From NCBI GenBank assembly GCA_965248035.1, contig OZ252054.1, positions 248,001-312,000 on the forward strand: a DNA stretch of 64,000 nucleotides, read 5' to 3'. The notes under the pieces are model-generated. The model searched no databases and was not told where the DNA came from. It saw only the letters and a program-made list of their open reading frames with translations. Both the position numbers and the translations under genes were made by a program. Below, in pieces: positions 45,897-54,954 of this stretch (positions are counted from its first letter, which is position 1; the number at the start of each line of letters is the position of its first letter). Source of the DNA: BJGV01 sp964194745. Its GTDB lineage: Bacteria; Pseudomonadota; Gammaproteobacteria; Burkholderiales; Nitrosomonadaceae.

Positions 45897-47008
45897 GTCT
45901 GATACCTTTTGCTCCATCACGTCCTTTAAGTATCGGAGTAGAACTTGAATTGCAATTACTCAGCTGTAATGATTATAATTTGGTCTCTTCTGCTCCCGAT
46001 ATTCTTCGCCAGATTGCCAAATATAATCATCCTGGTGAAGTAAAACCTGAAATAACCCGCAGCATGATCGAGATCAACACTTCAGTGCAGTATGAATATG
46101 GCGCGCTGGTTGATGAATTACGAAATCTGCGCAATACCGTGACTAATGCAGGTCACTTTCTTAATCTAGCGATAGCTGGTGGCGGTACCCATCCATTCCA
46201 GCATTGGAGTGAGCAAAAAATTTATGATACTCCTCGTTTTAATTACCTATCCGATCTATATGGCTATTTAGCGAAACAATTTACTGTATTTGGCCAGCAT
46301 GTGCACATCGGCTGCTCAGGACCAAATGAAGCACTATATTTGATGCACAAGCTATCACATTACATCCCACATTTTATAGCTCTCTCTGCAGCATCTCCGT
46401 TCGTACAAGGACATGATACGGGGTTTTCTTCGACGCGTCTTAATTCAGTTATTACTTTCCCAATGAGTGGGCGGGCTCCATTTGTATTAAATTGGGAAGA
46501 CTTTGAGCAGTTCTTTGACAGGATGGTCTCTACTGGTGTGGTCAAATCAATGAAAGATTTTTATTGGGATATCCGTCCTCAACCGGAATTTGGAACTATC
46601 GAAATTAGAGTATGCGATACCCCCCTTACAATTGAAGTTGCCGCTGCTATAGCCTGCTACATTCAAACAATGTCACATTACATCATGGCGGAACAACCAA
46701 CCGACACAGAAGAAGACGATTATCTGGTTTATACGTTTAATCGTTTTCAGGCTTGCCGTTTTGGATTTGAAGGAGTTTTTATTGACCCACGTACACATGA
46801 GCAGCGTAGTTTGCGCAAAGACATTAAAGATATGTTGGCACGCATTGCTGATCACACCAAAGAATTAAAGGCGGAGGAAGCAATGGAATGTATCCGCGAA
46901 ATACTAGCTGAAGGGAATGGCGCAAGTTGGCTACGTAAAACTTATGCTCGTGAACACAACCTCAACAACGTCATGCAGCAACAGGCTGATCTGTGGATGG
47001 GTAACTAA
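45893..47008 (+). CDS. ybdK: YbdK-type carboxylate-amine ligase (GCS2 family)
   Basis: This 371-residue protein belongs to the glutamate-cysteine ligase type 2 family. It has the N-terminal GVELELQLL motif, EITRSMIEINTSVQ, FGQHVHIGC and IRPQPEFGTIEIRVCDTPLT. Members have weak gamma-glutamylcysteine ligase activity; the true substrate is often unknown. The 4-bp overlap with the antiporter suggests a linked role, for example osmotic or redox balance through glutathione-like compounds (inference). Confidence 0.88.
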   Translation: MSLIPFAPSRPLSIGVELELQLLSCNDYNLVSSAPDILRQIAKYNHPGEVKPEITRSMIEINTSVQYEYGALVDELRNLRNTVTNAGHFLNLAIAGGGTHPFQHWSEQKIYDTPRFNYLSDLYGYLAKQFTVFGQHVHIGCSGPNEALYLMHKLSHYIPHFIALSAASPFVQGHDTGFSSTRLNSVITFPMSGRAPFVLNWEDFEQFFDRMVSTGVVKSMKDFYWDIRPQPEFGTIEIRVCDTPLTIEVAAAIACYIQTMSHYIMAEQPTDTEEDDYLVYTFNRFQACRFGFEGVFIDPRTHEQRSLRKDIKDMLARIADHTKELKAEEAMECIREILAEGNGASWLRKTYAREHNLNNVMQQQADLWMGN

Positions 47009-47086
47009 GGTTTTTCAAGCAGTAGAGACTTCAAAAATACCACTTATCATCCTATCTTTGCATCAAGCACCAATAAAAATAAGCTC

Positions 47087-48493
47087 CTAAACATGTTCAG
47101 CAATAAAAGTTTTAATTGCAACAACATCGGCATTCATTACTACGTAGCGTTGAGGCAAATTCTCCAGATTTTCGTAACCTGCTGGGCGACTCGGTTCGTG
47201 CCCAATAGCCTCGACGATACTCTCAGAAAATTTTGCTGGTAATGCGGTCTCCAGACAAATCAAAGGAATGTCTTTCTCGCGGTACTCTAGCCCCACTTTC
47301 AAACCATCTGCAGTATGCGTATCTACTAATACGCCGTATTTCTCATAAATTTTACGTATGGTGCTCATACGTGCTTCATGGTTACTAGTACCCGATGTAA
47401 TATGTGATCTTCTTATCTTCTCCCACAATGGCGTACCGGCAATATCAAACGCTCTGCCGCTATCTACTGCTTGCCACAACTCTCTAACCTTAGCAGCATC
47501 CCTCCCAGTTAAATCAAAAATAAAACGCTCAAAATTAGATGCTTTTGAAATGTCCATTGAGGGGCTACTAGTCTGTTGTGTCTCCGCCGCAGTGCGAGGG
47601 CGATAACATCCAGTTAAGAAAAATTCATTCAGCACATCATTTTCATTAGTCGCAAGTATCAATCGCCTGATCGGAAGACCCATCATAAATGCCACATGGC
47701 CAGCGCAAATATTACCAAAGTTACCTGAAGGCACAGAAAACGATACCTGCTGGGTATTTGAATGAGTAGCAGCAAAATAACTCTTGAAATAATAAACAAT
47801 TTGCGATGCAATACGTGCCCAGTTGATCGAATTAACTGTCCCAATATGGTATTTTTTCTTAAATAGGGAATCATTACTGACAGTTTTAACTATGTCCTGA
47901 CAATCATCAAATACACCACGAATGGCAATATTAAAAATGTTTAACTCTTGTAAAGAAAACATTTGTGCAGTCTGGAAGCGGGTCATCTTTCCCTGTGGTG
48001 AAAGCATAAATACACGGATTCTATCCTTACCCCGCATAGCATATTCCGCACTGGAACCAGTATCGCCAGAGGTTGCGCCTAAAATGTTTAGCTCTTCTCC
48101 GGTTCTTGCCAGAACGCACTCAAACAGATTGCCGAGCAATTGCATAGCAATGTCCTTGAAGGCTAGTGTCGGCCCATTTGACAAACCAAGAATGTGGAGT
48201 CCCGGCTCTAAGGTCTTTAGTGGCACAATCTCCTTGCTTTGAAATATTTCAGGGGTATATGTCCTCTCAATAACGCTGCGTAAATTAGCTGCAGGAATAT
48301 CATCAGAAAAACTGGAAAAAATTTCAAATGCAAGATCGGAATAACTAAGACCACGCCATGTCTCTAGTTCGACAGGGCTTATTTTTGGGTAAACTTCAGG
48401 CATTACAAGCCCACCATCAGAAGCTAAGCCGCTCAGAAGTACTTCAGAAAATGCTTTTGGAGGCATATCGCCACGAGTTGATATGTAACGCAT
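47087..48493 (-). CDS. thrC: Threonine synthase
   Basis: ThrC (468 residues) converts O-phosphohomoserine to threonine with PLP. It starts MRYISTRGDMPPKAFSEVLL; the PLP lysine is in GPTLAFKDIAMQLLG (about 115), and LGATSGDTGSSAEYA and VPSGNFGNICAGHVA bind the phosphate. It is last in the alaA-hom-thrC series, 122 bp after hom. Confidence 0.96.
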   Translation of the reverse strand: MRYISTRGDMPPKAFSEVLLSGLASDGGLVMPEVYPKISPVELETWRGLSYSDLAFEIFSSFSDDIPAANLRSVIERTYTPEIFQSKEIVPLKTLEPGLHILGLSNGPTLAFKDIAMQLLGNLFECVLARTGEELNILGATSGDTGSSAEYAMRGKDRIRVFMLSPQGKMTRFQTAQMFSLQELNIFNIAIRGVFDDCQDIVKTVSNDSLFKKKYHIGTVNSINWARIASQIVYYFKSYFAATHSNTQQVSFSVPSGNFGNICAGHVAFMMGLPIRRLILATNENDVLNEFFLTGCYRPRTAAETQQTSSPSMDISKASNFERFIFDLTGRDAAKVRELWQAVDSGRAFDIAGTPLWEKIRRSHITSGTSNHEARMSTIRKIYEKYGVLVDTHTADGLKVGLEYREKDIPLICLETALPAKFSESIVEAIGHEPSRPAGYENLENLPQRYVVMNADVVAIKTFIAEHV

Positions 48494-48615
48494 GTTTTTA
48501 TCGCAGAGAATATTAAAGACCTAGTACAAACACAAGAAATAGAATAGTCCGTCTGCCAATCGGGTAAATGTATTATGTTATCAAAACAGCCCTATTTCCT
48601 TACATCCGATATGCC

Positions 48616-49950
48616 TTACTTATTCTTTATTGAATGATTACTACTTAATTCTTCTAAGCGGATACGTGTCACGCTACCCATCACAGCCTGAAGTTTTTCT
48701 ACCTTAATGATAGCTGAGTTAATATTTCTCTCTACCGTAAGATGGGTGAGCATAATTATATCTACCTGATCTTCACCCTCGTTAGGTTCCTTCTGCACCA
48801 TAGCGTCTATCGAAATATCAAGTTCAGCAAGTATACGAGTAATATCTGCAAGTACGCCTGGTTTATCCATTGCACGCAATCGTAGGTAATAGGATGTTTC
48901 AACCTCTTCTATCGGCAAAATTGGCATATTCGACAACAGATCTGGTTGAAAAGCAAGGTGAGGAACCCGGTGTTTTGGGTTGGCAGTGTGCATGCGAGTC
49001 ACATCTACTAGATCTGCAACTACCGAACTTGCGGTTGGCTCCGCACCAGCTCCCGCGCCATAATATAGAGTAGGTCCGACCGCATCGCCTTTCACTACGA
49101 TAGCATTCATCACACCCTCTACATTAGCAATCAATCGCCGCGAGGGAATAAGTGTGGGATGAACACGCAACTCAATACCCTTAGAGGTCCTCTTTGTAAT
49201 GCCTAGCAACTTTATGCGGTAGCCCAATTCCTCTGCATAGCGAATATCCTCACCGGTTAACTTAGCGATACCTTCGGTATACACCTTGTCAAATTGCATT
49301 GGAATTCCAAAAGCAATGGCTGCCATGATAGTAATCTTGTGTGCAGCATCGATTCCCTCAATATCAAAGGCAGGATCAACCTCAGCGTAACCTAACTTTT
49401 GTGCTTGCTTCAATACGGTATCGAAACCCAATCCCTTGTTACGCATCTCCGACAAAATGAAGTTGCTAGTACCATTGATAATTCCAGCAATCCACTCAAT
49501 GCGATTTGCAGTTAATCCTTCACGCAATGCTTTTATGATAGGAATACCACCAGCCACTGCCGCCTCAAAAGCTACCATTACACCCTTTCTCTGTGCTGCA
49601 GCAAAAATTTCGGTGCCGTGTGAAGCAAGCAATGCCTTATTTGCGGTAACTACATGTTTGCCATTCTCAATAGCTTTAAGGATTAACTCCCTCGCAATGG
49701 TAAGGCCACCAATCAGTTCGATTACGATACTAACGTCAGGATGTGTAACAACATCGTTTGCATCGGATGTAATCAAAGTATCATTACCGACAATCTTATG
49801 CGCCTTATCAACCTCGAGATCAGCGATAATCTTGATAACGATACCTCGTCCTGCACGGCGCGCAATTTCTTCCTGATTACGTTTAAGTACTGCAAACGTA
49901 CCGCCACCAACGGTTCCAATGCCTAACAGGCCCACATTTATAGGTTTCAT
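48616..49950 (-). CDS. hom: Homoserine dehydrogenase
   Basis: Hom (444 residues) reduces aspartate semialdehyde to homoserine. The NAD(P) fold is GLLGIGTVGGGTFAVLKRN, the catalytic region has VTANKALLA and NGTSNFILSEM, and a C-terminal ACT domain (LRLRAMDKPGVLADITRILA) is the usual site of threonine feedback. It lies between alaA and thrC. Confidence 0.96.
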   Translation of the reverse strand: MKPINVGLLGIGTVGGGTFAVLKRNQEEIARRAGRGIVIKIIADLEVDKAHKIVGNDTLITSDANDVVTHPDVSIVIELIGGLTIARELILKAIENGKHVVTANKALLASHGTEIFAAAQRKGVMVAFEAAVAGGIPIIKALREGLTANRIEWIAGIINGTSNFILSEMRNKGLGFDTVLKQAQKLGYAEVDPAFDIEGIDAAHKITIMAAIAFGIPMQFDKVYTEGIAKLTGEDIRYAEELGYRIKLLGITKRTSKGIELRVHPTLIPSRRLIANVEGVMNAIVVKGDAVGPTLYYGAGAGAEPTASSVVADLVDVTRMHTANPKHRVPHLAFQPDLLSNMPILPIEEVETSYYLRLRAMDKPGVLADITRILAELDISIDAMVQKEPNEGEDQVDIIMLTHLTVERNINSAIIKVEKLQAVMGSVTRIRLEELSSNHSIKNK

Positions 49951-50062
49951 ATCTTTAATTTATGGAAAAATAATATCCCGCCTTTGTACGCTGAGGACGG
50001 ATTTCACTATATATCTACAGTACGAGCGTAAACATATGTCACGCCTATTTTTCTACTTATCA

Positions 50063-51289
50063 TTATGTTCCATGCAGCTTTCGATAACGCTCAAGATAAC
50101 ACGCAATACGACTGATTGCTTCGATCAGTTCATCACTATTGGGAAGAAACACTATGCGGAGATGATCCGGATGTGGCCAGTTAAAACCACTCCCTTGTAC
50201 CAATAAAACTTTCTCCTCCATCAGTAAATCTAACACAAATTGCTGGTCGTCTTTGATTGGATACACCATAGGATCCAAGCGAGGAAATAGATACATTGCT
50301 GCAGGCGGCTTAAAGCAGCTGATACCAGGGATTTCTGTAAGTAACTTCCATGCAAGATCACGCTGTCGCATAAGTCGCCCGGCCGGCATGACAAGGTCAT
50401 CAATGCTCTGATATCCACCAAGTGCAGTTTGGATACCATATTGAGCAGGGACATTGGCACATAAACGCATAGAAGCAAGCATGGTAAGCCCTGTAATATA
50501 ATCTTGAGCATGATGTTTTTTTCCAGAAACCACAGCCCAGCCTGAACGAAACCCAGCAACACGATAGTTCTTCGATAAACCACTGAAGGTCACAAAAAGA
50601 ACGTCATTTGCTAAGGAAGCAATCGAAGTATGTTTAGCATCATCGTACAATACTTTGTCGTATATCTCATCGGCATAAATAATGAGGTGGTTCTGACGCG
50701 CAATCTCGATAATTTTGCACAATAGTTCATCAGGATAGAGCGATCCAGTTGGATTATTAGGGTTGATAATGACTATGGCGCGGGTCCTTGGTGTAATCTT
50801 TGAACGAATATCATCTAAACTAGGCAACCAATCAGATTGCTCGTCACACATATAATGCCGTACCGTGCCTCCTGCCAGCAAAACTGCTGCAGTCCATAAA
50901 GGATAGTCAGGCGAAGGAATCAGCACTTCATCTCCGTCGTTTAGAAGTGCTTGCATAGTCATAACGATCAGTTCAGAAACACCATTACCAATAAAAATAT
51001 CATCCATCTGCACATCTTGTATATGCTTCTCTTGAGCATATTGCATGATTGCTTTACGTGCGGAGAATAAGCCCTTCGAATCACAATATGCAGATGCATC
51101 GGATAGATTGTGGATTACATCCCGTAATATTTCTTCAGGTGCATCAAACCCAAATGACCCAGGGTTGCCGATATTAAGTTTAATTACATGTTGCCCCTCC
51201 TCTTCCATTTGCTTTGCTCGATCAAGTACTGGTCCACGGATGTCATAGCAGACATTTGCTAGCTTGCTAGATTTTAGTATTGATTGCAT
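50063..51289 (-). CDS. alaA: Alanine-type PLP aminotransferase (AlaA-like)
   Basis: This 408-residue class I aminotransferase begins with SKLANVCYDIRGPVLDRAKQ, close to E. coli AlaA (glutamate-pyruvate aminotransferase). The PLP lysine is in FSGLSKNYRVAGFRSGW (about 240) and the substrate-binding Arg near the C-terminus is in HLRIVFLP. Next to hom and thrC it may supply or remove amino groups in aspartate-family synthesis. Confidence 0.9.
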   Translation of the reverse strand: MQSILKSSKLANVCYDIRGPVLDRAKQMEEEGQHVIKLNIGNPGSFGFDAPEEILRDVIHNLSDASAYCDSKGLFSARKAIMQYAQEKHIQDVQMDDIFIGNGVSELIVMTMQALLNDGDEVLIPSPDYPLWTAAVLLAGGTVRHYMCDEQSDWLPSLDDIRSKITPRTRAIVIINPNNPTGSLYPDELLCKIIEIARQNHLIIYADEIYDKVLYDDAKHTSIASLANDVLFVTFSGLSKNYRVAGFRSGWAVVSGKKHHAQDYITGLTMLASMRLCANVPAQYGIQTALGGYQSIDDLVMPAGRLMRQRDLAWKLLTEIPGISCFKPPAAMYLFPRLDPMVYPIKDDQQFVLDLLMEEKVLLVQGSGFNWPHPDHLRIVFLPNSDELIEAISRIACYLERYRKLHGT

Positions 51290-51481
51290 GGTTGAATAAA
51301 ATAATCTAATCCGTAAGAAGTGGCAGTATGAACAGAGCTTATATGATTATTCAGGATTTACGTAGCCAGATCTGTAAAACTTGAAAAACTATAACTTCTA
51401 TCACCTTTTTCTACTTTATCCCTACGCAAAAAAGATGTAATGTTACCTGACCAGCTAACCTGCTGCAAATGGAGACCTTTG

Positions 51482-51850
51482 TTGAAGCTACATCTTTCCA
51501 GTTCATCTGAAAAGAATATTTTCACCGGCTATGGGGCTGGATATGTCATGGTTAACCAAACGCGCCATGAACACAGCTTGATCATAATGCCAGATCGTAT
51601 TATTGAAAATTGGCAGGTACAAATTTTTCAACAACTCACAGCCGAACATTTCGAAATCCTACTTCCGTTTCAACCTGAAATAGTGTTATTGGGAACCGGC
51701 ACCACACTGCGCTTTCCTTGTCCATCAATAACAAAAGAGTTAATTGAGCTAAAAATTGGTGTTGAGGTTATGGACACCAGTGCAGCCTGTCGTACCTACA
51801 ATATCCTTATGGCGGAGGGGCGAAATGTAGCAGCAGCACTACTTATTTAA
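51482..51850 (+). CDS. Mth938-domain (DUF498) protein
   Basis: This 122-residue protein has the Mth938 fold (LKLHLSSSSEKNIFTGYGAG; IVLLGTGTTLRFPCPSI; VEVMDTSAACRTYNILMAEG). The TTG start at 51482 has GGAG 7 bases upstream and matches the family beginning KLHLSSS; ATG 51440 would add 14 unrelated residues. Function unclear; related domains occur in a respiratory complex I assembly factor (NDUFAF3). Confidence 0.82.
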   Translation: MKLHLSSSSEKNIFTGYGAGYVMVNQTRHEHSLIIMPDRIIENWQVQIFQQLTAEHFEILLPFQPEIVLLGTGTTLRFPCPSITKELIELKIGVEVMDTSAACRTYNILMAEGRNVAAALLI

Positions 51851-51872
51851 GATTTCTTAACAATTCTAGCTC

Positions 51873-52085
51873 TTATATTCTGATATTATAGACAAAATAG
51901 TTACGTATTCGTCCCTTCCAATCTTTTATCCAACCAGGTAAATCTACAGGTAGTACTGACTGAGAGATGAAAGACCCTTGAGCGAGATCGCATCCTGTCC
52001 GACACAGGAGATCCCAGTCATTTTGATCCGCAACGCCCTTAACCTCTCATTGACCCAAGCTACGAGGATAAAGCTGGGTTCAACA
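51873..52085 (-). pseudogene. Remnant of an EAL-domain C-terminus
   Basis: The minus strand reads VKGVADQNDWDLLCRTGCDL then AQGSFISQSVLPVDLPGWIK to a stop at 51873. This matches the end of EAL c-di-GMP phosphodiesterase domains (typical form EGVE...LRxxGCDxxQGxxFxxP). Upstream it is interrupted by a TGA (52047-52049), with LGSM in a neighbouring frame. Nothing of the rest of the domain is left. It is a small fossil of another c-di-GMP enzyme. Confidence 0.6.
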
Positions 52086-52238
52086 TTGGCCCTCATTTAG
52101 CACCCTATTAATCCAATATTAGGATTTGTGACAACCAATTTCAATAATTGTACATGGAATTTCATATACAAGGTTCTTTAAGGAAATTTCATACTTCTGA
52201 GGTAAACTAAGCCACTCAGTATCTTGAAATCAAAACTT
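52086..52238. other. Short gap before moxR
   Basis: AT-rich sequence with no coding signal. It presumably holds the promoter of the moxR-DUF58 pair. No clear -35/-10 pair could be picked with confidence. Confidence 0.3.
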
Positions 52239-53155
52239 ATGTCCACCTCCATAGACCGTGTTATCAGTCAGGTTTCAACCGTCATTCTCGATAAAGAAAA
52301 ACAAATTCAGATGGCACTCGCATGTCTATTAGCCCGCGGTCATCTGCTGATTGAAGATATACCAGGTGTAGGAAAAACAACTCTTGCACACGTTATTGCT
52401 TGCTCACTCGGATTAGAATTTCAGCGTATTCAGTTCACCAGCGATTTACTCCCAGCAGATATTCTTGGCGTCTCTGTTTTTGAGCGAGCTGATTCATCAT
52501 TTAAATTCCATCCTGGCCCAATCTTTTCACAGATAATTTTGGCAGACGAAGTCAACCGCCCACACCAAAAACCCAAAGTGCGTTGTTAGAAGCGATGGAA
52601 GAACATCAAGTTACTATTGAAGGAAAGACTCGACTGTTGCCAAATCCTTTTTTTGTAATCGCAACCCAGAATCCATCCTATCAGGTAGGCACCTTTCCTC
52701 TGCCGGAGTCACAACTTGACCGTTTCTTGATGCGTATCCAGCTTGGCTATCCCGATCGTGACGCAGAGCACGGGCTACTCTCAGGGATTGAGCGACGCGA
52801 GATTATTTCTACATTACTACCATGCATGGAAACTGCAGAGTTACAAACCATGCAAGAAAAAGTAAGAGAGGTACATGTTTCGTCAGCACTACTTGATTAT
52901 ATTCAAGCAATTATCAGCTACACACGATTATCCCCCACCTATATACACGGGATGTCCCCACGTGCGGGGTTGGCACTACTATCCTCGGCTCGCGCCTGGG
53001 CATTAATGGATAAACGAAATCAAGTCTTGCCAGAAGATGTCCAAGCAGTATTACCTGGTGTTATTGGCCACCGGTTGCACTCTACAGGCGATCATACCCA
53101 CAACAGTAGTGCTGACCTTGTAGAGAATATAATTCGAGAAGTAGCGATCCCTTAA
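52239..53155 (+). pseudogene. moxR: MoxR-type AAA+ ATPase with a one-base deletion
   Basis: The N-terminal frame has Walker A (IEDIPGVGKTTLAHVIACSL) and Walker B (ILADEVNR) and then runs off at 52589. The second frame continues with TPKTQSALLEAMEEHQVTIE, the sensor region VIATQNPSYQVGTFPLPESQ and the lid domain to 53155. One base is missing at about 52559-52561 (CGCCCA instead of CGC-NCC-A). Repaired, it is about 305 residues, the normal length. MoxR ATPases act as chaperones with the DUF58 protein encoded next. Confidence 0.88.
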
Positions 53156-53182
53156 TGAAGCACTAGGCCATTCTCCTTCTAC

Positions 53183-54157
53183 ATGCAATTATCTCTAAGA
53201 ACATATCTTTCTAATTGGCTGTTCCGCCCAAAAGGACCAGAGCCTGGGCCAATAATACTAACGCAGCGCCGGGTGTTTATCCTGCCGACACGTTATGGCA
53301 TTATCTTTGGTTTCTTACTCCTGCTGATGCTTATCGGATAGATAAATTACAACCTGAGCCTGGGTTACGTGCTTACCTTCTTGCTTGGCTCGATGGGAAT
53401 CATTTCGATTCTCCACACCTTTCGAAATATTGCCGGATTAAGTATACGCCCAGGAAAAAGTAACCCGGTTTTCTCTGGACAAAACGCTTGTTTTACTATT
53501 TGTCTTGAGAATTTTAGTAAAATTAACCGTCACAGCATTGCACTGCAAATAACGAACAATTTGGCATTATTACCGGAGTACTATGATGTGCCAGCCAAAG
53601 AAATAACATTTGCTAAGATCATACTCCCTACGCCCAAGCGCGGTCTTCTTGCACCAGGTAAGCTAACACTTTTCACTACTTTTCCGTTGGGAATTTTTCG
53701 CGCTTGGTCTTACATTGAACTGGACATGCACTGTATTGTTTACCCCAAACCCAGATCAACAGATACCCCGCCTCCAACACCGTTACTCCAAAGTACCAAA
53801 AACGGCATCGAGTACGGCATCGGTACTGAAGATTTTGTAGGATTACGGCCTTATCACACTGGTGATTCCCCCAGGGATATTGCTTGGAAAGTTTTGGCGC
53901 GTGAACAAGGATTACAGGTTAAGAAATTTAGTGGTCACGCCCAGACAGAATTATGGTTGGATTGGAAAGATCCCTTGATTACTAAGTATGAAATGAAAAC
54001 TGAACTTATGCTGTCACAACTTACCCGATGGGTACTTGACGCAGAAATTAGGGGACTGAACTATGGACTACGCCTGCCAGAAAAAACTATCATGCCAGCA
54101 GGTAGAAACCTACACCAACAAAAATGTTTAGAAACTTTATCATTATTTAAGTTATAG
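53183..54157 (+). pseudogene. DUF58 protein with an in-frame TAG
   Basis: From ATG 53183 the frame gives PTRYGIIFGFLLLLMLIG, a TAG at 53339-53341, then INYNLSLGYVLTFLLGSMGI and on to 54157. Both halves share one frame; read through, the protein is 324 residues. It has two N-terminal membrane helices and the DUF58 motif GTEDFVGLRPYHTGDSPRDI. The stop falls between the helices. The partner MoxR gene directly upstream is also broken. Confidence 0.87.
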
Positions 54158-54249
54158 TCTATTTGGTTGTAGTCGATTCTTACCCAGTAGGCTCCTGGCG
54201 AGGAATGCAAACATCGCCCTGATAACCCAGAATATTAGGAGATGACATC

Positions 54250-54710
54250 ATGCAAAAATTTATTGCTAAATTTACTTATAAGAAGAGTGCTTTTACAATT
54301 GTACTTGCCTATTTGTTTCTTACCGGATATGCAGTTAGTAAATTATCCAACGAGAAGATGGAAAATCTGGGCGTATTTTTTATCAAACCTGCAAATAATG
54401 CGACTGTAAATCAAGAAGTTAAAATTGTAATGGGTCTCAAGGGCATGAACATCAGGCCTGCGGGCGACATGACCGAGAAAACCGGCCACCACCATTTACT
54501 AATTGATGAGCCCCCATTGCTAGTGGTACTGCGATTCCGAAATCGCCTAAGCACCTACATTTTGGTAAGGGAAAAAGAGAAACTATTATAAAACTAACGC
54601 CGGGAAAACACACTCTAACACTACAATTTGCTAACGGTGCACATCAATCTTATGGCTCAAAAATGCGCAACAGCATTACTGTGAATGTGAAACAGGAATC
54701 GGACAATTAG
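54250..54710 (+). pseudogene. DUF4399 family protein with a one-base deletion
   Basis: The N-terminal frame has a signal anchor (AFTIVLAYLFLTGYAVSKLS) and the DUF4399 start (VFFIKPANNATVNQEVKIVM; AGDMTEKTGHHHLLIDE). The coding sense then moves one frame: APIASGTAIPKSPKHLHFGK, then LTPGKHTLTLQFANGAHQSY to the stop at 54708-54710. One base is missing near 54508-54512. Intact homologues are small exported proteins of unknown role. This is the third broken gene in a row. Confidence 0.85.
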
Positions 54711-54900
54711 TATATTCTATGCTTCGTTTCTAATGCGAAATGACACTAGATTTGCGCATAGAATATAATGTGTCATTTTATTTGTCTACTTCTCGACAAG
54801 TCAATTAGATAGGAATTGAACTATTCAAGAAACTGTATCATCAAATAATGTTCCTTGGATAAATGGTATTCAGCTGGGAAAAACACCTCCCCGTAGCCAT

Positions 54901-54930
54901 AAAAAAAGCCTCCGGTTTTGCACCGGAGGC
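54901..54930 (-). terminator. Terminator of urtA copy 1
   Basis: GCCTCCGGT and ACCGGAGGC form a 9-bp stem with a 5-base loop, followed on the minus strand by seven T residues. It is a strong intrinsic terminator. Confidence 0.93.
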
Positions 54931-54954
54931 GTTGTAACATGATTACTTAATTGA

